DNA of 10,170 bases from CAYLSV01 sp964386435 (GTDB taxonomy: Bacteria; Planctomycetota; Phycisphaerae; Tepidisphaerales; Tepidisphaeraceae), in NCBI GenBank assembly GCA_964386435.1, contig CAYLSV010000114.1:1-10170 (forward strand), in the 5' to 3' direction. Of this stretch, positions 1-6,638 are shown one piece after another; position 1 is the first letter of the stretch; the number at the start of each line of letters is the position of its first letter. The notes beneath the pieces were generated by a model. That model was given only the letters and a program-made list of their open reading frames with translations, was not told the DNA's origin and made no database searches. The position numbers and the translations under genes are program-made.

Positions 1-2
1 GG

Positions 3-854
3 TACGACGGGCCGCCGCCGGAGTTCGGGGAGGTCGTCGCGCCGGCGGCGTGGTACGCCGGTTACGCCATAGCGCTCGCCGACGTGGCCGGGCAACTCGC
101 CGCCGCGCCGCCGCACGTGGCGATGAACGATCCAACCGAGTGCGCGGCGATGTGCGACAAGCTGCGGACGCACGAACTGCTCGCCGCCGCCAAGGTGCCG
201 ACGCCTCCAACGCGGCCGCTGGCGTCGACGGACGACTGGCAGGACGAGTGGCCGGCTGCGTTCGTCAAGCTCCGCCACGGCTCCAGCGGCTCGGGCATCC
301 TCGCCCTCCGCCGCAGCCTCCGCCACGGCGTCGCCGCGACCACCACGCTCAGCATCGACGGCCGCGGCCGATGCTTCAACACCCGCCGCCTCCGCCGACT
401 CGACCATCCGGCCGCCGTCGGTCAAGTCGTGCAGAAACTCCGGGAGATGGGGGCGATCGTGCAGCCGTGGATCCCGAAGGCGAGCATGTCCGGCGGCGCG
501 TTCGATTTGCGGTTGTTCGTCCTCGGCGGGCGCGTGTCGCACGTCGTGCCGCGCGTCAGCCGCTCGCCGATCACGAACCTGCACCTGCTCAACCAGCGCG
601 GCACCGCCGACGCCGCCCGGCAGGTTGTGGGCGAGTCGGCATGGCGCGCGGCCCACGAGGCGGCCGAGGCGGCGATGCGGTGCTTCCCCAACTCGCTGCA
701 CGGCGGCGTCGACCTCGCCATCGACACCCGCGGCCGGCCGTGGGTGATTGAGGTCAATGCCTTCGGCGACCTGTTGCCGAACCTGCTCGACGCGCGCGGC
801 GACGACACCCATGCCGCCCAGCTGCGCCATGTTCTCACGCGGGCGGCGGCATGA
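3..854 (+). CDS. STM4014 family ATP-grasp-like protein (5' end beyond window)
   Basis: The frame is open from the left edge (first full codon at base 3), so the N-terminus is missing; 283 residues are visible. Residues encoded before the possible GTG at 84 look like real protein (AAWYAGYAIAL), so I do not take 84 as the start. A glycine-rich ATP-binding strand, FVKLRHGSSGSGI, lies near 261-299. The C-terminal metal-binding strand VIEVNAFGDLLP lies near 744-779, with Glu at 750 and Asn at 756, as in ATP-grasp enzymes. Such enzymes use ATP to join a carboxylate to an amine or other nucleophile; the substrate here is unknown. The family name rests mainly on the order of the next three genes, which matches the STM4014-4013-4012-4011 cluster named from Salmonella. 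The stop codon overlaps the next start (ATGA). No signal peptide or membrane segment is visible. ATP-grasp fold: fairly sure; exact family: likely. Confidence 0.83.
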   Translation, partial: YDGPPPEFGEVVAPAAWYAGYAIALADVAGQLAAAPPHVAMNDPTECAAMCDKLRTHELLAAAKVPTPPTRPLASTDDWQDEWPAAFVKLRHGSSGSGILALRRSLRHGVAATTTLSIDGRGRCFNTRRLRRLDHPAAVGQVVQKLREMGAIVQPWIPKASMSGGAFDLRLFVLGGRVSHVVPRVSRSPITNLHLLNQRGTADAARQVVGESAWRAAHEAAEAAMRCFPNSLHGGVDLAIDTRGRPWVIEVNAFGDLLPNLLDARGDDTHAAQLRHVLTRAAA

Positions 855-1642
855 CGCTCGACGCCGCGGCCATGCTCGGCACGCACGACGTGCTGCTGAT
901 GACGTTCGACACGCTGCGGTACGACGTCGCCGCGTCGGCCCAGACGCCGAACTTGCGGCGGCTGTTGCCAGGTGGGCAGTGGGAGCGGCGGCACACGCCG
1001 GGCAGCTTCACCTATGCGGCCCACCACGCATTTTTCGCCGGATTCCTGCCGACGCCGACGACGCCGGGGCCGCACCCGCGGCTGCTCGCCACCCGGTTTG
1101 CCGGCAGCGAGTCGGTGACGCTGCGGACGCTCGTGTTCGACGCCCCCGACCTCGTCACCGGCTTCGCCGCCGCCGGCTACCACACGCTGTGCATCGGCGG
1201 CGTCGGGTTCTTCAACAAGCTCACGCCGCTGTCGAACGTGCTGCCAAGGTTGTTCGTAGAAAGCCATTGGTCGGAGCAACTCGGCGTGACAGCCGTGGAC
1301 TCGGCGGCGAACCAGTTCGCCCTGGCCGCCGAGCGGTTGGCGGCGATCGATGGGCGGGCGTTCACGTTCATCAACCTCAGCGCGATGCACCAGCCGAATT
1401 GCCACCATCTTCCCGGCGAAACAACCGATTCGCCGCGCACGCAGGCGGCCGCGCTTGAGTCGGTGGACCGGGCGTTGCCGACGCTGCTAACCGCGCTCGA
1501 TGGTCGCGGGCCGACGCTCTGCATCTTCTGCAGCGACCACGGCACCTGCTACGGCGAGGGCGGCCACGTCGGCCACCGGCTGGCGCACGAGGTGGTGTGG
1601 GACGTGCCGTACGCCGAGTTCGTTTACGGATGTGATTCATGA
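851..1642 (+). CDS. STM4013-type alkaline phosphatase/sulfatase superfamily hydrolase
   Basis: A 263-residue protein with the layout of a metal-dependent alkaline phosphatase/sulfatase-like hydrolase. The N-terminal metal-binding aspartate is in LLMTFDTLRYD (D20). A candidate nucleophile Ser/Thr lies in GSFTYAAHHAFFAGFLP (S52 or T54). Histidines follow in INLSAMHQPN (H180), and the second metal-site cluster is CSDHGTCYGEGGHVGH (D229, H230, H239, H242). The order and spacing fit the superfamily, which hydrolyses or transfers phosphate or sulfate esters. No signal peptide is visible, so it probably acts in the cytoplasm, unlike most secreted sulfatases. The nucleophile is not in the CxPxR context that would allow formylglycine formation, so an ordinary sulfatase is unlikely. 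The ATG overlaps the previous stop and the end overlaps the next start (ATGA both times), so translation is probably coupled. Substrate unknown. Confidence 0.87.
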   Translation: MTLDAAAMLGTHDVLLMTFDTLRYDVAASAQTPNLRRLLPGGQWERRHTPGSFTYAAHHAFFAGFLPTPTTPGPHPRLLATRFAGSESVTLRTLVFDAPDLVTGFAAAGYHTLCIGGVGFFNKLTPLSNVLPRLFVESHWSEQLGVTAVDSAANQFALAAERLAAIDGRAFTFINLSAMHQPNCHHLPGETTDSPRTQAAALESVDRALPTLLTALDGRGPTLCIFCSDHGTCYGEGGHVGHRLAHEVVWDVPYAEFVYGCDS

Positions 1643-2985
1643 GCGTCGCCCTCCCGATCCGCGAGCAACACCCGGCGGAGGTGGCCGAGGCGCACCCGGC
1701 GTTCGGCACGCCCTACGCCGGCTACTCGTACGCCTACCCGCACAAAACGGCGTACCGCCCGCTGCCGCCGCGGCCGGTGGCGGACGTGTGGGCAAGCGAG
1801 CCGATTGATGCGGTGTTCCTGTACTTGCACGTGCCGTTCTGCGAAATGCGGTGCGGGTTCTGCAACCTGTTCACGCAGGCAAACCCGGCGGCGTCGTTCG
1901 AGACCGACTACCTCGACGCCGCCCGGCGGCAGGTCGACGGCGTGGCCGACGCGCTCGCCGGGGCGAAGGTGGCGCGGGTGGCGGTGGGCGGCGGGACGCC
2001 GACGTATCTCGACGCGGCGACGCTGGACCGCGTGTTGTCCCAGCTTTTCGGCCGGTTCGGCGTCGGAGCGGTGCCGACGTCAGTCGAGACGTCGCCGTCC
2101 ACCGCGACGGCCGATCGGCTCGCGGTGCTCAAGCGATTTGGCACGACGCGGGTGAGCATGGGCGTGCAAAGCTTCGTCGCCGACGAGGTGAGGGCGGCCC
2201 AGCGGCCGCAGTCGAACGACGCGGTGCGCGGGGCGGTGGAGCGCATCCACGCCGTCGGCTTCGACACGCTGAACCTCGACCTCATCTACGGCCTGCCGGG
2301 GCAGACGGTGGCGAGTTGGCTGGCAAGTCTGGAGGCGGCGCTTGAGCTGCGGCCGACGGAATTGTTCCTCTACCCGCTCTACGTCCGACAGCTCACCGGC
2401 CTCGGCCGGGGCGGGGCGGCGGCGCACGACGAGCTGCGGCTGGCGTGCTACCGGGCCGGGCGGGACTTGCTGATCTCCCGCGGTTTCCGGCAGTTCTCGA
2501 TGCGCATGTTCCGCCGAAACGACGCCCCGCCGGTCGACGGGCCGGCGTACTGCTGCCAGCGCGACGGCATGGTCGGGCTCGGCTGCGCGGCGCGGTCGTA
2601 CACGCGAACGCTGCACTACGCCAGCGACTGGGCCGTGGGCGCGGCGGGCGTGCGGCAGATTCTGCGGGACTTCGCCGGCCGCACCGACGCGGAGCTTGCG
2701 AGCGTCGACTACGGCATCGAACTCAACGGCGATGAACAGCGGCGGCGGTGGGTGATCCAGTCGCTGCTCAACGCCGACGGCCTCGATTGCGAAGCGTACC
2801 GGCGACGCTTCGGCGGCGACGTGCTCGATGACCTGCCACAACTCGACGACCTCGGCGACCTTTTGCGCCATCAAGGTGAAATGATCTACCTCACCGCCGC
2901 CGGCATGGAACGGTCGGACGCCATCGGCCCGTGGCTTTACTCGGCAGCCACGGTCGCGGCGATGGGGGATTTCGAACTGCGGTGA
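1639..2985 (+). CDS. STM4012 family HemN-like radical SAM protein
   Basis: A 448-residue radical SAM enzyme. The [4Fe-4S] motif is CEMRCGFC (C68, C72, C75), preceded by YLHVPF as in the HemN/coproporphyrinogen dehydrogenase group. The SAM-contact strand GGGTPT is at 117-122, followed by VETSPST, VSMGVQSF and IYGLPGQT, all typical of HemN-like barrels. The C-terminal third resembles the HemN accessory domain. The fourth cysteine of true HemN (CxxxCxxCxC) is replaced by leucine (CGFCNLF), so haem synthesis should not be assumed; HemN-like proteins also include haem chaperones, methyltransferases and cyclopropanases. It starts at an ATG overlapping the STM4013 stop and ends three bases before the next ATG. 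I name it STM4012 family from this architecture plus gene order. It probably acts in the cytoplasm, possibly on a substrate loaded or trimmed by its two upstream partners. Confidence 0.9.
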   Translation: MSVALPIREQHPAEVAEAHPAFGTPYAGYSYAYPHKTAYRPLPPRPVADVWASEPIDAVFLYLHVPFCEMRCGFCNLFTQANPAASFETDYLDAARRQVDGVADALAGAKVARVAVGGGTPTYLDAATLDRVLSQLFGRFGVGAVPTSVETSPSTATADRLAVLKRFGTTRVSMGVQSFVADEVRAAQRPQSNDAVRGAVERIHAVGFDTLNLDLIYGLPGQTVASWLASLEAALELRPTELFLYPLYVRQLTGLGRGGAAAHDELRLACYRAGRDLLISRGFRQFSMRMFRRNDAPPVDGPAYCCQRDGMVGLGCAARSYTRTLHYASDWAVGAAGVRQILRDFAGRTDAELASVDYGIELNGDEQRRRWVIQSLLNADGLDCEAYRRRFGGDVLDDLPQLDDLGDLLRHQGEMIYLTAAGMERSDAIGPWLYSAATVAAMGDFELR

Positions 2986-2988
2986 ATC

Positions 2989-3861
2989 ATGGACCTCTCG
3001 ATCCTCTATCGCGGGCCCCTGGCGAGCTGCAACTACGGTTGTGGTTACTGCCCGTTCGCCAAGCAGCGGGACACCCGCGAGGAAGTCGCGGCCGACGCGG
3101 CGGCGCTCGATCGGTTCGTGCGGCGGGTCGGCGAGCTGCGCGAACACACGTTCGGCATCCTCGTCACGCCGTGGGGCGAGGCGCTGGTGCGGAAGCATTA
3201 CTGGCAAGCGTTCACCGAGCTGTCGCGGTGGCCGCATGTTCGGCGGATCGCGTGCCAAACGAACCTGTCTTGCCGGCTCGATTGGCTCGACGACTGCGAC
3301 GTGGCGCGGCTGGCGTTGTGGTGCACCTACCACCCCGGCGAGACGCCGCGCGGGCGGTTTGTCGCCAAGTGCCACGAGCTGCGCGGGCGCGGCGTGAGCT
3401 TCAGCGTCGGCATTGTCGGGATGCAGAACCACCTTGCCGAAATCGACGTGCTTCGGCGGGAATTGCCGAAAAAAACATACCTTTGGGTCAACGCGTACAA
3501 GCGCCAGCCGGATTACTACACGGCCGAGCAGATCGCGGACCTGACGGCGATCGACCCGTTGTTCCCGGTGAACAACCGCCGCCACGACAGCCTCGGCCGG
3601 GCGTGCCGGACGGGCGAGACCGTGTTCAGCGTCGACGGCGAGGGCGTGATGCGGCGGTGCCACTTCGTCAAGCAGCCGATCGGCGACTTCTACGCCGCCG
3701 ACTGGCAAGATGCCCTCCGTCCGCGGTTGTGCCCGAACGCGACGTGCGGCTGCCACATCGGGTACGCCCACATGCCCGAGCGGGGGTACGACGCGATCTT
3801 CGGCGAGGGCATTCTCGAGCGCGTGCCGCTGCGTCTGCGCGGTCACGCGGTGAGTAATTGA
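2989..3861 (+). CDS. STM4011 family radical SAM protein with C-terminal cysteine cluster
   Basis: A 290-residue protein beginning almost directly with the radical SAM motif CNYGCGYC (C14, C18, C21). A conserved-looking barrel follows (ILVTPWGEALV near 57-67, IACQTNLSC near 87-95). The C-terminal part carries cysteines C206, C224, C248, C253 and C255, in stretches such as RRCHFV and CPNATCGCHIGY. These could hold an auxiliary iron-sulfur cluster, as SPASM or twitch domains do; that is an inference. Family and order match STM4011, the last member of the STM4014-4011 set. The ATG follows the STM4012 stop after three bases with no strong Shine-Dalgarno, so coupling is likely. The 3' end overlaps the convergent kinase gene by 19 bp. 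The reaction is unknown; it is probably a peptide- or small-molecule-modifying radical enzyme. Confidence 0.88.
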   Translation: MDLSILYRGPLASCNYGCGYCPFAKQRDTREEVAADAAALDRFVRRVGELREHTFGILVTPWGEALVRKHYWQAFTELSRWPHVRRIACQTNLSCRLDWLDDCDVARLALWCTYHPGETPRGRFVAKCHELRGRGVSFSVGIVGMQNHLAEIDVLRRELPKKTYLWVNAYKRQPDYYTAEQIADLTAIDPLFPVNNRRHDSLGRACRTGETVFSVDGEGVMRRCHFVKQPIGDFYAADWQDALRPRLCPNATCGCHIGYAHMPERGYDAIFGEGILERVPLRLRGHAVSN

Positions 3862-4709
3862 CGCATGAGCCGGACGCAGCCGGGGCGGTAGCTGTCGCCG
3901 AAGAGGATTAGGTGGTTGAGGTGGTGGTGCAGCTCGTACACGCCGATGCGGCGATCGGCCCCGGCGGGCAGCGGCCATGCCTCTGCGTAAGCGGCCTCGA
4001 ACTTCGGGCCCAGCCGGCCCATCCAGCGGAGCATGCCGAACTCGACCTCCCGGTCGGCCCAGTAGGCGGCGGGGTCGAACGTCACCGGGTGGCCGCCGGC
4101 TTGGGCGATGTTGCCGGACCAGAGGTCGCCGTGGATTAGGCAGGGTCGGGCGGCGCAGCCGTCGAGCAGCTCAACGAGCCGGGCGTCGAGCTTGTCGCCA
4201 AGCGCGCGCACCTCGTCGTCGTGAACCAATTCGAGCATCGGCCGCAAGCGGCGGGTTCGCCAGAAGGTGGGCCAGTCGTCGTGCCACGCATGGTCCTGCG
4301 GCGTGCTGCCGAGCATGCCGGGGATGTCGAAGCCGAACGACGGCTGCTGGCCGGCGGACGCGCGGTGCAGGTGGGCGAGTGCGCGGCCCCACGCGGCGGC
4401 GTTGGTTGGCGACTCGAGGTCCAACCACTCCAGCACCATCACGCCCTCGTCGACGTGCAGCACCTCCGGCACCCGCGGCCCGAGCCATTGCCGGCCTTCG
4501 CCTCCGAAGCGGGCCAGTTCCCGCAGCCCCGCCGCCTCCGCCGCGAAGCCGGCCGCGCCGGGGCCGCCCTTGGCGAACACGGTCCGGCCATCGGAAAGCT
4601 CCATCCGGCTCGCCACCGCAATGCAGCCGCCGCCGACCTCGGCGTGGGTTATAACCCGCTCACCGCTCGCCGCCTCAACGCGCCGCTTCAAGTCGGTTGC
4701 CGGGCTCAC
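3843..4709 (-). CDS. Fructosamine/ribulosamine 3-kinase family protein
   Basis: A 288-residue protein of the usual family length. It has an ATP-site lysine (K47 in TVFAKGGPG), the family segment GMLGSTPQDHAWHDDWPTFW (131-150), the catalytic loop LIHGDLWSGN (191-200, D195) and the metal-binding FDPAAYWADREVEFGM (211-226, D212). These are hallmarks of fructosamine kinases, which phosphorylate sugars attached to protein amines (Amadori products) on O3 so that the adduct falls off. Many bacterial members prefer ribulosamines or erythrulosamines; the sequence does not settle which applies here. It starts at GTG inside the phosphatase stop (GTGA overlap), with a modest purine-rich GGAGA about eight bases upstream, so the two genes are co-transcribed. 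Its end overlaps STM4011 on the other strand. Cytoplasmic. Confidence 0.93.
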   Translation of the reverse strand: MSPATDLKRRVEAASGERVITHAEVGGGCIAVASRMELSDGRTVFAKGGPGAAGFAAEAAGLRELARFGGEGRQWLGPRVPEVLHVDEGVMVLEWLDLESPTNAAAWGRALAHLHRASAGQQPSFGFDIPGMLGSTPQDHAWHDDWPTFWRTRRLRPMLELVHDDEVRALGDKLDARLVELLDGCAARPCLIHGDLWSGNIAQAGGHPVTFDPAAYWADREVEFGMLRWMGRLGPKFEAAYAEAWPLPAGADRRIGVYELHHHLNHLILFGDSYRPGCVRLMRQLLTA

Positions 4710-5173
4710 GCGTCCGTCTCCGCCCGTGCCGCCAATTCGTCCAGCAGCGCCGGCATGGCCGATTCGATCAGATCCAGCACCCTCTCGAACCCGGCGTCGC
4801 CGCCGTAGTACGGGTCGGGCACCTCTGGCACCTCATCGCCGGGCACGAACTCGCCGAGCAGGCGGACGTCGCCGGTGCCACGCTGGTTCAGGTCCGCCAG
4901 ATTCTGTCGGTCCATCGCCAGAATCAGGTCGAACTCCCCAAAATCTTCATCCCGCACCGCCCGCCCCACACTCGGCAGCGCATAACCCCGCCGCTCGGCC
5001 GCCTGCATCATGCGGGCATCGGCCGGCTCGCCCACGTGGTACGCCGCCGTCCCCGCCGAATCGACGGCCACGACGTCTTCCAGCCCCCGCCTCCGCAGGT
5101 GCGCCAGCAACACCCCCTCCGCCGCGGGCGAGCGACAGATGTTGCCGAGGCAGACGGCGAGCACGCGGATCAT
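4706..5173 (-). CDS. Low-molecular-weight protein tyrosine phosphatase family
   Basis: A 155-residue protein of standard length. The phosphate-binding loop CLGNICRS is at residues 8-15 (nucleophile C8, R14) and the general-acid loop PDPYYGG at 119-125 (D120). SAGTAAYHVGEPADARM and FDLILAMDRQN are also characteristic. The enzyme uses a cysteinyl-phosphate intermediate to remove phosphate from phosphotyrosine or small phosphomonoesters. Because the next co-directional gene is a fructosamine/ribulosamine kinase, it may instead dephosphorylate sugar phosphates bound to protein, as described for LMW-PTP-A proteins acting on ribulosamine 5-phosphate. That role is inferred from context plus known biochemistry. 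The ATG at 5173 places the P-loop at the normal position and has a TACCCT box six bases upstream but no Shine-Dalgarno, suggesting a leaderless mRNA. Confidence 0.94.
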   Translation of the reverse strand: MIRVLAVCLGNICRSPAAEGVLLAHLRRRGLEDVVAVDSAGTAAYHVGEPADARMMQAAERRGYALPSVGRAVRDEDFGEFDLILAMDRQNLADLNQRGTGDVRLLGEFVPGDEVPEVPDPYYGGDAGFERVLDLIESAMPALLDELAARAETDA

Positions 5174-5179
5174 GTTGAG

Positions 5180-5185
5180 AGGGTA
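5180..5185 (-). promoter_or_regulatory. Putative -10 box (TACCCT) for the phosphatase-kinase unit
   Basis: On the minus strand TACCCT is followed by six bases and then the ATG at 5173. This spacing puts transcription initiation at or next to the start codon, as in leaderless genes. No purine-rich ribosome site lies between. No convincing -35 box is seen. Inferred from the TANNNT pattern alone. Confidence 0.42.
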
Positions 5186-5250
5186 GCCGCACGGGCCGGG
5201 CGGCGAGGATCGGCCGCGGCCCTGCGGCTCGACGCCGTGCCACGATGGTG

Positions 5251-5256
5251 TAACCT
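5251..5256 (+). promoter_or_regulatory. Putative -10 box (TAACCT) for the deacetylase-methyltransferase-glycosyltransferase unit
   Basis: TAACCT lies 18 bases before the GTG start at 5275, predicting a leader of roughly a dozen bases without a Shine-Dalgarno. A partial -35 (TCGACG, 5229-5234) is 16 bp upstream. The TAA within this box is also an in-frame stop for the downstream gene, which excludes the ATG and GTG just before it as starts. Confidence 0.38.
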
Positions 5257-5274
5257 GTCGGCGTCGCCCGCGTC

Positions 5275-6000
5275 GTGAAACCGAGCTCCGTCAACAACGT
5301 ATTCGTCGTCTGCGTCCACGACGTGGAACCGCGGCACGCGGAGGCCGTTCAATCGATTTTGGCGGGGCTTCGCCCACTTGTCGGGGGGTTCGTGTCGGCG
5401 GCGGTGGTGCCTAGGCCGCGGGGTGAGCGTTGGGACGACGCGCTGCGACTGGCGGTGGCGGACGATTGCGCGGAGCATCTTGCCCACGGATTGACGCATT
5501 GCCGGGAGCGGGGGTGGTCGCTCTTCTCGACGCTGGTCGGCGGCTGCGACGAGTTCTCTTCAATACAGGCCGACGCGGCCGGCGAGCGGGTGGCACGGGC
5601 GGCGATGGAGGTGGAAAAGCTGGTCGGCCACGAGTGCGTCGGGCTGCTGCCGCCGGCGTGGCAGTGCGGACCGTTGGCCGATCCGGCGAGCTGGCCAAGC
5701 GGGTTGTCGTATCGAATTGGTCTTCGGCAGCTGCTGACCCGAGACGGGCACTCGATCCCGCTGGCGACTTGGTCGTGGGATCTGGGGCCAGTCGCGGCAC
5801 GCGTGGCCCCTGTCGGGTGGCTGGCGGAAGCTGCGGGCCGCTGGCTTCGACGGCAACACGGGGCAGTGCCTTGCGTGGCCATTCATCCGTTGGATGTGCC
5901 GCGTGGTCACCTGCCGGCAGCGCTGCGGCTCATCGACCGACTGCTCGGCGAGGGCCGACGACCGGCGACGTACCGGCATCTGCTGGAGGTGGATCGGTGA
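5275..6000 (+). CDS. DUF2334-type polysaccharide-deacetylase-like protein
   Basis: A 241-residue protein. The N-terminal strand VFVVCVHDVEP carries H15-D16, the paired residues that open NodB-like and DUF2334 deacetylase folds. HLAHGLTHCRE (68-78) resembles the second metal-site motif HGxTH. LLPPAWQ (124-130) matches the FxPPxW-type loop of DUF2334 proteins, and VAIHPLDV (201-208) gives the late histidine. Together they suggest a divalent-metal amidohydrolase related to polysaccharide deacetylases; the true substrate is unknown. No signal peptide is seen, so it probably acts on a cytoplasmic sugar or lipid-linked intermediate. The GTG at 5275 is the first possible start after an in-frame TAA at 5251. 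Its stop overlaps the methyltransferase start (GTGA), and the glycosyltransferase follows, so a small glycan or glycolipid pathway is plausible. Confidence 0.83.
   Translation: MKPSSVNNVFVVCVHDVEPRHAEAVQSILAGLRPLVGGFVSAAVVPRPRGERWDDALRLAVADDCAEHLAHGLTHCRERGWSLFSTLVGGCDEFSSIQADAAGERVARAAMEVEKLVGHECVGLLPPAWQCGPLADPASWPSGLSYRIGLRQLLTRDGHSIPLATWSWDLGPVAARVAPVGWLAEAAGRWLRRQHGAVPCVAIHPLDVPRGHLPAALRLIDRLLGEGRRPATYRHLLEVDR
5985..5990 (+). promoter_or_regulatory. Ribosome binding site GGAGGT fixing the methyltransferase start
   Basis: A perfect GGAGGT ends six bases before GTG at 5997. It lies inside the end of the upstream gene and decides the start; the frame is open further upstream but that part translates to low-complexity shadow sequence. 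Confidence 0.7.
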
Positions 6001-6638
6001 CGATCGTCGCGCGCTGGTTCGACCGGGCGCTTCGTCGGCGGGCCGATCATCTCGCCGAGCGGTTGCTGCCACACTTGCCCGGCGAGGGTTGCGGGATCGA
6101 CCTTGGCTGCGGGACGGGGCACAACGTGGCCCGACTGTCGGCGGCGCGGCCGAGGCTTCGCTGGATCGAAGCCGACGTGGCCGGGTTGGGAGCCGACCTC
6201 AAGCTCGTCGGCCCGCCGCCGGTAGGGTTTGAGACGAACCGACCGCTGCCGTTCGACGATGCCTCGGTGAACGTGGTGATGCTGGCGTTCGTGCTCCATT
6301 ATGCGGCCGACGATGTGGCGCTGCTGCGGGAGTGCCGTCGGCTGCTGCGTGGTGACGGGCGGCTGATCCTGCTGCAGTCGACGGAGACAGGCCCGCTCGC
6401 CAAGGCGTTGCTGCGGGCGCGGGAGCTGGCGCTGGGTCGCGGGGCGCAGGCGGTCGCCCGGCGGCTGGGCGTCGTGGGCGAAAACGCCTCGGGCAACATG
6501 GTCCCAAGCCGGTACTATCGGCGCAACGACTTGCTCGGCGTCTGTGCCGCGGCGGGTTGGGTGCTGGACGTTGTCGAGCCCGAACGTTGGCCGATGACCG
6601 GGTTGAGCCGCGACCTGATCGTGCTTCGTTGTGCCTGA
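5997..6638 (+). CDS. Class I SAM-dependent methyltransferase
   Basis: A 213-residue protein when started at GTG 5997, supported by GGAGGT six bases upstream and a GTGA overlap with the preceding stop. Motif I, IDLGCGTGHN (34-43), is the SAM-binding loop. LRWIEADVAG is the next strand with an acidic residue. PLPFDDASVNVVMLAFVLHY and the following CRRLLRGDGRLILLQ match the post-motif strands of the Methyltransf_11 group. It transfers a methyl group from SAM to an unknown acceptor. The C-terminal SRYYRRNDLLGVCAAAGW is typical of small-molecule methyltransferases. Lying between a deacetylase-like gene and a glycosyltransferase, it may act on a sugar or lipid, but this is inference. The stop overlaps the next start by eight bases. 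No membrane segments. Confidence 0.9.
   Translation: MTIVARWFDRALRRRADHLAERLLPHLPGEGCGIDLGCGTGHNVARLSAARPRLRWIEADVAGLGADLKLVGPPPVGFETNRPLPFDDASVNVVMLAFVLHYAADDVALLRECRRLLRGDGRLILLQSTETGPLAKALLRARELALGRGAQAVARRLGVVGENASGNMVPSRYYRRNDLLGVCAAAGWVLDVVEPERWPMTGLSRDLIVLRCA

Larger units (their letters stand above)
5174..5274. promoter_or_regulatory. Divergent intergenic region, phosphatase and deacetylase-like genes
   Basis: This 101-bp gap separates two divergent units and is the only place for their promoters. It holds the minus-strand TACCCT box, a plus-strand TAACCT box (5251-5256) with a TCGACG-like -35 at 5229-5234, and an 8-bp inverted repeat (CGACGCCG at 5230-5237 and CGGCGTCG at 5259-5266) bracketing the plus-strand -10. 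A ten-base palindrome GGCCGCGGCC sits at 5212-5221. Such short GC-rich repeats are expected by chance at this base composition, so an operator is only a possibility. Confidence 0.45.

Noticed and set aside
84..854. GTG at 84 as the start of the ATP-grasp gene
   Set aside because: The frame is open to the left edge and the upstream codons encode plausible protein sequence, so the gene is better treated as cut by the window.
2080..3978. A 632-codon open frame on the minus strand across both radical SAM genes
   Set aside because: It is antisense to two genes with clear catalytic motifs, and its translation is low-complexity, rich in R, A, P and V without motifs. Long shadow frames are expected at this GC content.
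5212..5221. Ten-base palindrome GGCCGCGGCC as a regulatory site
   Set aside because: Self-complementary GC strings of this size are common in DNA of this composition and nothing else supports a site.
5430..5996. N-terminal extension of the methyltransferase
   Set aside because: The extension overlaps the deacetylase-like gene and is glycine/arginine-rich without motifs; GGAGGT six bases before GTG 5997 marks the real start.
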